From Serendipita indica DSM 11827 (lineage: Eukaryota; Basidiomycota; Agaricomycetes; Sebacinales; Serendipitaceae): a stretch of DNA of 64,000 nucleotides. Position 1 is the stretch's first letter. Each line of letters starts with the position of its first letter. Shown in pieces: positions 56,722 to 64,000 of this stretch. The DNA is taken from the NCBI GenBank assembly GCA_910890315.1, contig CAJVGD010000010.1, positions 930,001 through 994,000 of the forward strand, written 5' to 3'. Made by a program: the position numbers and the translations under genes. The notes below the pieces were generated by a model, which saw only the letters and a program-made list of their open reading frames with translations, ran no database searches and was not told the DNA's origin.

Positions 56722-59545
56722 ATGGGCATCCAAGGTCTATTACCCCTCCTCAAGTCAATCCAACAACAGGTCAAACTTTCAGACCTTTCTGGCAAAACTC
56801 TGGCCGTCGACGGTTATGTTTGGCTGCACAAAGGCGCGTATGGGTGTGCGACAGAACTAGCAACGGGTAAACCAACGACCAAGTGAGCTTATAATTCTAG
56901 TTCCATCAAGTTTGACGCGCCAGCTGGCTCGTGGTCATCGCCCAGAGCTCTCATGCTGATCCACGAGGCTAGGTACATTGACTATGCCATGCATCGTATT
57001 CGACTGCTCCGCTACTATGGCATCGAACCGTATTTAGTCTTTGACGGCGGGCCTTTGCCGGCCAAAGAGGGGACGGAACTTGAGCGACGAAAGTGAGTCT
57101 CATAAACGACGCGTTTCTCTCTCATCAGTCGACTTATACGTGTCAAATTTATCATCAGAAACCGAGAAGAATCTCTCGCAAAGGCCAAGCAGTTGGCGTC
57201 TCGGGGACGACATAGCGAAGCCCGCGACCTCTACGCCAGATGCGTCGATATCAGTCCAAAACATGCTTTTCAACTCATCAAGGTAGTTGAGGTATTTCAT
57301 TTGAGAGCCTGAGCTCACTCGTGTCTAGGCTCTCCGGGCAGAGTCTGTCGCATACGTCGTCGCTCCATACGAAGCCGATGCTCAGCTCGCATACCTCGAA
57401 AGATCTGGTATAGTCCAGGGTATTCTTACCGAGGACTCTGACCTGCTCGTCTTTGGCTGCCAAAATGTCTATTTCAAGCTCGACACCTCAACTTACACAG
57501 TCGCCCATATCGCCCGCGCTAAATTCTCCCAAGTGACGGATATCAACCTAGCGCTGTGGACCGACACAGAGTTTCGGCACATGGCTATGATGAGCGGGTG
57601 CGACTACCTCGAGGGGCTTAAGGGTATTGGAGTTCGAACGGCTAACAAGCTACTCCGAAAGTACAAGTCTCTCGAACGCGTCCTCAAGTTTATTGCTCTA
57701 GAGAGCAAGACTGCTCGTGTCCCAAAGGGCTACCTCGAGGCGTTTCGAAAGGCCGAATTGGCTTTTCTATACCAACGAGTGTATGACTCTACGCAAAAGC
57801 GACTAGTTCACCTCGTGGAGCCTCCATCTACTGGATTATCGGAAGAAGACGACCTGTTCGTCGGGCGGTACGTCATTAACATCCTTCACTTTCTCTTTTA
57901 ATTCCTGGTGTAGAGAGCTACCTCTTGATCTGGCGCAAAATATCGCAACGGGCGACTACTGCCCACTATCCCATGAGCCAATCGTTGACATTAATCCATC
58001 CTTCCAGCCGGATGCTCGCAATAAGCGAAACAGCGTGGCGACGTTTGCCAACGCAAAGCCGGTGGTCAAATCTGGTCCGATGGACCGCTTCCTCGTGGCG
58101 AAGCCAAAGGATTCGCTACAAAGGGAAACCACGTCGATCACTACTGCTTCATTATCCAATTTCAATACAAAGGCAAGTGGTACTCGGTCTCTCTCAAGTG
58201 AGATGGAGAGGATCGAGGATGTTCGCGCCCGGCGGAGAGACAGTATCAAGAAGGCATTGAATACCATAACGTCGCCAACTATCAGCAGTCGATTCTTCTC
58301 CACCTCTGCGCCAGTCCCCACAACTCTCCCAGATGCGCGACCCACATCTGCGGAGAATCATTCCGAGTGCAAGGAGCAGGAGAGCACCGATGAAGGTGCA
58401 CAGAGCGGGACGCTTATTCTTGAGATTAACGGCGAGGAGCTTGAGCTATTAGAGTTTGCGTTCGAACCAGAGGACACGGTCGACCAAGAAGAGGGGTATC
58501 GGTCTCCTTCCCCTTCTCTGTCGATCGACGAAGTCTCTTCGATCGCCTCGCTCGAAGATGCGAAGCCGGCCAAGCGAGAAGGGCAGGATGGGGATGATGA
58601 AGACGGATGGGGAGAGGAGGACGATATTCCTAGTCCGGTCAAGCCGTCTCGAGCCTTGACCAAAGTTCTGTCCATATCGTCTACCAACGACGGTACAGCG
58701 AGCGCGGAAGAACCTTCGACCCTACCGGATATCGAAACGCAGAGCCCGACTGACACGAGCAGCCTCGTTTTAGCTCCTAGCCTACAAGACTTCTTTGCGT
58801 CTTTTGAGTCAGCGAGTAGAGAATGTCTGCCCAAATCTGTCACGACGCCTACCACGAAGCAAGATACAATCCAGGCGGAGCAGACGGCCACGTCTCCTAT
58901 CAAAGAATTTGCTCCAGAGACCGATATCGATGCGGTGGCAGAGAGCGACTATGATCGATCGGAAACTGAAAGAGACGAGGAGCAAGTACGCAAAGAGACG
59001 ACTATAGCGCTTGCCTGGAGAAAGCGCTTTTCGTTTGCTGGACCGAGTGATGTTAAGGTACGTCTTATCGTCCCTTACGTCTACGTGGCATTCATATATA
59101 ACAGGGAGCCATGCTTTCGCGTAAACAGACAACCCTTTCAGCCATCGCACAGCGAAGGCAACGTGACTCGTCACCAGATTCTAGTCAACGAAGTCGATCA
59201 AAGGGACCCCTACAACCGCTTAACGCCCCAGTCCCCTCGAAGAAGACGCCTGTCCCGAGAAAATCAGAACCGCTATTGGCGCCTACGCGTCCTTCGCCTT
59301 TTGGTTCTTCGGCAAGAGATGATATCGAGAAGTCGGATGATGAAGAGCACGATGATGATGCAAGAATCAGGAAGCGACGACGGATTTCTGTGCCTTTGAA
59401 GAGTGAGCCAGTTGCGTTGCGTCTTGTTGACGAGGAAGAAATCGTTGCTCGCTCGAAGAGTCGTTTGCAGTCGTTTAGGTGAGCTTTGACGCTGCATCAT
59501 TTGCGAGTGCTGATGCGCTATAGATTTATGGCCGATTTGTCGTAA
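56722..59545 (+). CDS. EXO1: Exonuclease 1 (XPG/Rad2 family)
   Basis: Seven exons (56722-56882, 56973-57092, 57159-57282, 57329-57867, 57914-59057, 59105-59478, 59524-59545) sum to 2484 nt, 827 residues. The N-terminal nuclease region is MGIQGLLPLLKSIQQQVKLS, TLAVDGYVWLHKGAYG and LVFDGGPLPAKEG. The internal region follows with VVAPYEADAQLAYL, LTEDSDLLVFG and MMSGCDYLEGLKGIGVRTAN; the acidic metal-binding residues and the helix-two-turn-helix are all present. Exo1 resects 5' ends in recombination and excises mismatched strands in mismatch repair. The C-terminal half is disordered, rich in Ser/Glu/Arg, with basic clusters (RIRKRRRISVPLK) that may be a nuclear signal, as is usual. The last exon encodes only FMADLS. 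Confidence 0.93.
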
Positions 59546-59685
59546 TTTTGGATAACCTTACGGGTTCCTTTGTGCTTTTTATCAAAATGTACTACGATGG
59601 AATACATGGCTTGTATTATTGCTCCCAGTTGTCTGTCGTTGGTGCATTCGTTAGTTGGAGCGAACCTTCTCTGCCTGGAGACGTC

Positions 59686-62022
59686 ATGACGGAATATTAC
59701 CGTATTGTCGGCAATAGCGATAAAGAAGTATATGACTGGCTTCAAAAGGAGCGAGATGGCGTCGTAGAGGGCACCGGCTACACGCCGAGTGAGCCTTCGA
59801 ACATCCGATCTATCAAGGAGCGGAAGCTTCAATGGAACGAACTAACAAGAGAGCTCCGTGCTCTCGAAAAGTCTCCTTGGGGAGACCCTTTATCGATCCT
59901 TCCTCCAGAACTGTGGCTGGAGATATTTATACATGGACTCGGGCTCAGCAAAGCCGAGACTTTCTTCGAAATGAGCAAGAGTCGAAACTGTATTGACCGT
60001 ATGCTATTAGGGACACTCGTTTGCACTCGCTGGCGGGATGCCCTTCTCGCCACGCCGGATCTGTGGTCGGTGATATGCATAGGACTCCATAACGAAGAAG
60101 ACAAGGAGGATAAGATCCTTACGTCTCTCGCTCTTTCTGGCTCCGCTCGCCTCCGTCTCTACATCGATCTCTACTCGAATGACTGGCAAGAGTACAGTCC
60201 CTTGCTCACGCCTCACTCTGACCGAATCACGAGCATTACAGTGTGCAAGCACCCTCTCAGTCATCGATTTCTCACCAAGGACGATATATCGACGCTCTTT
60301 TCCTCGCTTGGTCCACTACCCAACTTGACAGAATTACACATCACCCCTGAAATTCCATTCATCGAAGGCGACGTACTTGATATTCTCATTCATCACGCGC
60401 CCAGTTTGTCTGAATTGCGTGGAGTCTGGGTCCGCGACTCTGACTCTTTGGATTTACAGTCGCGACAGCTCCAAACTCTCTCCATATCTGCGCTTGCCGA
60501 TACGGTAATTCCCATCCTCCAACTCCAGACATCCTTGAAACGACTCTATGTTCAATCAATCGGGTCCTTTAATGGCGAGGATTGTTCAACAGAAGATACA
60601 GCGCGTAAATTGGAGACATTGATGGTCATCTTCCGGGTCGAAAAGGCCGCATCCAAGCTATTTGACTATATATCTAGAGCGTCTAGGCTCTCTTATCTAC
60701 ATCTCATCATATCAGGGTCTTGGGAAAGCTTACCGCCTCTATTCGAAATATTTGACGAACTCCCAAACCTTACCCATCTTAGCATCGACATTCAGCAAGT
60801 GTCCAAGGCAAAGATACCGAAATTGAGGCGGTCCAATCCAACCCCGATTCGCCATCTCTCCATCGTTTCGGACGGGGAATACATACATATTTTGGACGCA
60901 TTGACAGGAAGCACACCTTGGCTCATCACTCTGCTCATCGAATCAGAGGGAGATGCTGTATACCCTGCCGATTTTATCACGGCTCTTACCAGACTCGAAA
61001 CGCTACATATAAACTTTCACCGGGGGATAGACATGCTCTTGATCCATGTAGAGGGGCTCCTGCGTCTCGAGCTATACATATCCAGTCTTGCTGGCAACGC
61101 AAGCCCGGTGACCTTGCTTTGCCCAAACCTTCAAACCCTCCGTGTGCTCAATGCAGCCAAATATCCTGTAAAGGAAGAGACCGCTTTCAAATCAATGCTG
61201 GATATTGATGTTACCCCACAACTTGAAGACTTTGATTGCTATAAAGTGCCGTTGATTTTCAACGTCGCTACTATCCAAAAGCTGTCCAATTTACGGAGAC
61301 TAGAATGCACGGAGAGCGCTCTATCTACTAATTTACTTCTATATTGCTTGATAATGCAGCCGATACTGCTACCACGCCTCGAGCAAATCGCCTTGCCAAC
61401 GCGTCAAGTCCCCTGGGACTTATTATTACTCTTCCTAGAGCGGAGAAACACTCTACCATCCACTTTAGGTGTACGCCATCTCGTACATGTAATGGTCTTT
61501 GGCCGCCCACCATTACCAGTGGCAAAACGCATTGTCCAGACGCTCAAACGTGAGTTTATTTTCACCGAACATCAATCATACAAGGCATTCTCGATGGAGG
61601 TCATTTGGAGACGATATATGGACGTCCGTGTGTACGTGCTCCTGCATTCCGCTACGGCTACTTTTGCTGATACTTCAAATAGGACTGGGTGCCAATCCTG
61701 TGTACTAGCACTGAAAGAGTGCGACGTCTCGATTAATCCCGTGCTGTCACAATTCCCCAGGATTGCGTCGTTATCTGCCAGAACATTTCCCTTTGAAGCC
61801 GACACGGTTGCGTGGCCAGCCATAATCCCGGAACCTTCTATAGACGAGGCAGTAGTAGACTGGTTGGAACACCGGCTAGTGGTAGCTCAGCAGCTCCAGA
61901 CTCAGTGGCCATCATGGAACAGGGGTTCTCTTCGCCTGGTTTTGGACGAACATCGACCACCGCCCCTTTACTTTGGTTTCAGCGCCGAACGACCAATCGG
62001 TCAGTTATACTTCTCCAACTGA
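59686..62022 (+). CDS. F-box/leucine-rich protein
   Basis: A single exon of 2337 nt encodes 778 residues from MTEYYRIVGNSDKEVY; an in-frame ATG at 59587 would add 33. The F-box is at about residues 65-115: LSILPPELWLEIFIHGLGLS, then VCTRWRDALLATPDLWSVI, the usual agaricomycete form. The rest is a long series of irregular leucine-rich segments (LPNLTELHITPEIPFI, LSYLHLIISGSWESLPPLFE, LPNLTHLSIDIQQ). It is a predicted SCF ubiquitin-ligase adaptor whose target is unknown. Such genes form large, fast-changing families in this group. It follows EXO1 by 140 bp on the same strand and converges on the histone H3 gene. Confidence 0.8.
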   Translation: MTEYYRIVGNSDKEVYDWLQKERDGVVEGTGYTPSEPSNIRSIKERKLQWNELTRELRALEKSPWGDPLSILPPELWLEIFIHGLGLSKAETFFEMSKSRNCIDRMLLGTLVCTRWRDALLATPDLWSVICIGLHNEEDKEDKILTSLALSGSARLRLYIDLYSNDWQEYSPLLTPHSDRITSITVCKHPLSHRFLTKDDISTLFSSLGPLPNLTELHITPEIPFIEGDVLDILIHHAPSLSELRGVWVRDSDSLDLQSRQLQTLSISALADTVIPILQLQTSLKRLYVQSIGSFNGEDCSTEDTARKLETLMVIFRVEKAASKLFDYISRASRLSYLHLIISGSWESLPPLFEIFDELPNLTHLSIDIQQVSKAKIPKLRRSNPTPIRHLSIVSDGEYIHILDALTGSTPWLITLLIESEGDAVYPADFITALTRLETLHINFHRGIDMLLIHVEGLLRLELYISSLAGNASPVTLLCPNLQTLRVLNAAKYPVKEETAFKSMLDIDVTPQLEDFDCYKVPLIFNVATIQKLSNLRRLECTESALSTNLLLYCLIMQPILLPRLEQIALPTRQVPWDLLLLFLERRNTLPSTLGVRHLVHVMVFGRPPLPVAKRIVQTLKREFIFTEHQSYKAFSMEVIWRRYMDVRVYVLLHSATATFADTSNRTGCQSCVLALKECDVSINPVLSQFPRIASLSARTFPFEADTVAWPAIIPEPSIDEAVVDWLEHRLVVAQQLQTQWPSWNRGSLRLVLDEHRPPPLYFGFSAERPIGQLYFSN

Positions 62023-62166
62023 ACATATCTAATGATCCCCAGAGTATCATACTGACTGTTGTACGGCCAACCAAGTCTATCATTGTGACTGAAGCAGAGT
62101 CGATGATCCGGAGAAAAAAGATGTAATAGTACAAAGATAACATACACGAGCAGCCAGAGATACGAT

Positions 62167-62687
62167 CTAAGTAGCGCGCTCTCCACGCAGGCGGCGAGCC
62201 AACTGCAAATCCTTCGGCTGGATCGTGACACGCTTGGCGTGAATCGCAGCAAGGTTCGTGTCCTCGAACAACGATACCAAGTAAGCTTCAGCCGCCTCTT
62301 GCAACGCGAGCACGGCCGACGATTGGAAGCGGAGGTCCGTCTTGTAGTCTGAAAGTAACGTTAACAAGAGAACAAAGACCCAGTGACCCCAACTTACCCT
62401 GAGCAATCTCACGGACGAGACGCTGGAATGGCAGCTTGCGGATCAAGAGCTCAGTGCTCTTCTGGTAGCGACGGATTTCACGAAGAGCCACCGTTCCGGG
62501 CCTGAAACGATGGGGCTTCTTCACACCAGACGCAACCGTCTTTGGTGCCGTCTTGCGAGCTTGCTTGGTTGCGAGTTGTTTACGGGGCGCCTTGCCACTG
62601 AACAACACCAGTCAGACGCGTCTCCAAAGCCGTTGTTGACGAGGCGTACCCAGTAGACTTGCGAGCAGTTTGTTTCGTGCGGGCCAT
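62167..62687 (-). CDS. Histone H3 with unusual K27-K36 linker
   Basis: Three exons (62687-62650, 62597-62398, 62348-62167) sum to 420 nt, 139 residues with Met. Most of the sequence is canonical: [60 protein letters not shown] and [20 protein letters not shown]. Between K27 and K36, however, it reads [20 protein letters not shown] where the common form reads KAARKSAPATGGVKKPHR. This changes A24 to Q, S28 to T, and adds two residues with an extra lysine. The C-terminus is ERAT, one residue longer. It is a nucleosome core histone; whether it is the main H3 or a variant cannot be told from one gene. No partner histone gene is in the window. Two introns are present. Confidence 0.92.
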
Positions 62688-63213
62688 TGCAGAGTTTTAC
62701 GAGTTTTTGGGATTGGGCGCGGTGATGGGCGGGGACAAGTTGTGAGGTCGGACGAAGGCCAAATCTGGGCCAGCTAATAAGTCGAAAGCCAGCGCGTGTT
62801 CAAACTCCGCTGGCAAACCTTAATCAGTCACGTGATTCATCTCGCTCATTGCAGTGACGAGACGCCAAATTCAAGTTGTGAAACATTACAGTGAATAATT
62901 ATACATCTATTTCTCGCACAATGAGAGCGTCGCACAGAGAGGCATGGCCAGACGCGTCCAGTCGGAGTTTGAATTCGCGTCGAGTCGAGCTCCTAAATCA
63001 GTCCTAGTCTTCATTCTGTAGATTACGCAGACTACAGTCATTATAAACTGTCACTGCTCAAGAAAATAGGGGCAAGACAGGGTGATTATAGTACGGTACG
63101 GTAACTGGTTTACATGATGGTACTATATGTTCAATTGGTCCACGTTTCGATGCTCTCCACTTGAATCATGTAGGTCCGTCGACAAAACGAATGTATAAGC
63201 TCTCGACGGCCCT
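62688..63213. other. Intergenic, histone H3 promoter
   Basis: About 525 bp lie between the H3 start and the stop of the DUF7918 gene on the same strand. It is A/T-rich at 62880-63130 and should hold the H3 promoter and the 3' end of the next gene. No coding frame is supported. Confidence 0.4.
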
Positions 63214-64000
63214 TTAGTCGAGTTCTACGACCTCATCGTCACTGGAGAGAACAATGGGAGACGTCTCGCGAGTTCCTGTTGTACCGGATAGAATAAGAAT
63301 TGGAGACTCTTCGACCTTCACACGCTTGCGCTTCTTCAGAGTCTTCATCCGTTGGCTCAACGCTGCAATCTTTGCCTACAGAAGATTAGCATTTGATCAA
63401 GTTCCCAGCATGAGGTACTACTCACCGCAATCTCCTGCTCTTCGTCGGATGCACCGCTTTCGTCCTCACTCTCAGACGCCTCCGAGGCATTCCTCTTGAC
63501 TCCAAGCAGTGATTGATCCGTAGAGGTTCGAATATGTCCCATAGCCTGTAGTATATCTATCCACACTGATGAGCCACCTTTCCACGAATTTTTGGGGTGT
63601 CAACCTTCGGGACGATAGCGGAAAAGAAACACGGCAAAGGGCTCCTTATCGATGAACTCTACAGCAGCGCTGACATCACATGTGTGGGTTGCAACTTTTT
63701 CGCCGATTCTATGCAGTATTATGAGCGACCTATCTCTGTATAAGCGCGGACCATACTTGATGCGATGCCCGCCCAAAGTCTTCTTTCCCTCGTGAACATC
63801 ACTGCTTTCCAATGTAGACTTGATAACCTGTTGAACAGCTTTTACCGTCCAACCGGGCTTAATGCGCCAGAATTCGACCTTGAGCGATCCGAGGTCGGGG
63901 TTAGCTCGACTCTGAGCAGCCTTGTCGTCATCTACGGATAATAAGAGTCTTGCTCACTGATATTCAACTCCTCTCACCCGTGAGTGTGATTGTCGAAAAC
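63214..64000 (-). CDS. DUF7918-like protein, C-terminal part (cut by window edge)
   Basis: Minus-strand coding enters from the right edge. Visible blocks are NPDLGSLKVEFWRIKPGWTV, KTLGGHRIKYGPR, IGEKVATHTCDVSAAVEFID followed by KEPFAVFLFRYRPEG, then a Ser/Glu-rich exon (RNASEASESEDESGASDEEQ), and a basic exon (LSQRMKTLKKRKRVKVEE) ending SSDDEVVELD at 63214. The FAxFxFRYR motif followed by an acidic and basic tail fits DUF7918, a fungal domain of unknown function. At least four exons are joined by short introns. The ending VVxLSSDDEVVELD resembles a SUMO-interacting motif. The start lies outside the window. Confidence 0.6.

Noticed and set aside
1-64000. Transposons, retroelements, virus-like elements, rRNA genes
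   Set aside because: I looked for reverse transcriptase, integrase, transposase and capsid signatures, long terminal repeats and rRNA cores in the frames and sequence and saw none; a profile search could still find small or old remnants.

Overview
The window is nuclear DNA of a filamentous fungus, most likely an agaricomycete basidiomycete of the Rhizoctonia/Ceratobasidiaceae type (an inference). The support is dense genes on both strands, many introns of about 45-60 nt with GT-AG ends and short branch-point motifs, and families typical of that group: NACHT-WD40 receptors, TPR-CHAT proteins, tandem BTB genes, F-box/leucine-rich proteins, DUF4604 and DUF7918. All exon models were made by eye, joining open frames at plausible splice sites and checking that exon lengths sum to whole codons. 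No homology search was run.

Layout. 1-3500: the end of an F-box-like gene, then three tandem minus-strand BTB genes, the first with a broken frame. 3866-5354: an Sld7-like replication factor, divergent from a 1350-residue TPR-CHAT protein (5596-9799). 10311-11544: a Ser/Pro-rich gene of unknown role. 11971-23047: an accessory island holding an F-box fragment, a decayed hydrolase-NACHT-WD40 receptor, a decayed DUF4604 copy, an intact 1510-residue NACHT-WD40 receptor and the intact DUF4604 gene. The order on the minus strand is DUF4604 then receptor, twice, which points to a segmental duplication followed by decay of one unit and exchange of the receptor N-terminus.

23796-64000 is a housekeeping stretch: plasma-membrane H+-ATPase, Rrg9-like mitochondrial protein, coactosin, RAD51C-like recombination protein, calpain with ZZ fingers, a membrane protein, a Cdc25-type RasGEF, ribosomal protein uL16, the Tup1 corepressor, an ENOSF1-type sugar-acid dehydratase, a Num1/ApsA cortical dynein anchor, a stand-alone Yvh1 zinc domain, Nup85, Exo1, an F-box/LRR protein, histone H3 and a partial DUF7918 protein.

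How genes may work together. The TPR-CHAT protein and the two NACHT receptors belong to families used in fungal non-self recognition and regulated cell death, so 5.6-22 kb may be a recognition cluster; the sequence does not prove a functional link. The most unusual points are a CHAT domain without its catalytic pair, receptor N-terminus exchange, a tiny Yvh1 gene without a phosphatase domain, an H3 with two extra residues between K27 and K36, a RAD51C without the Walker B aspartate, a series of LC8-type motifs in the dynein anchor, and an 11-nt gap between two same-strand genes. I saw no rRNA gene, CRISPR array, intact transposon or virus-like element.
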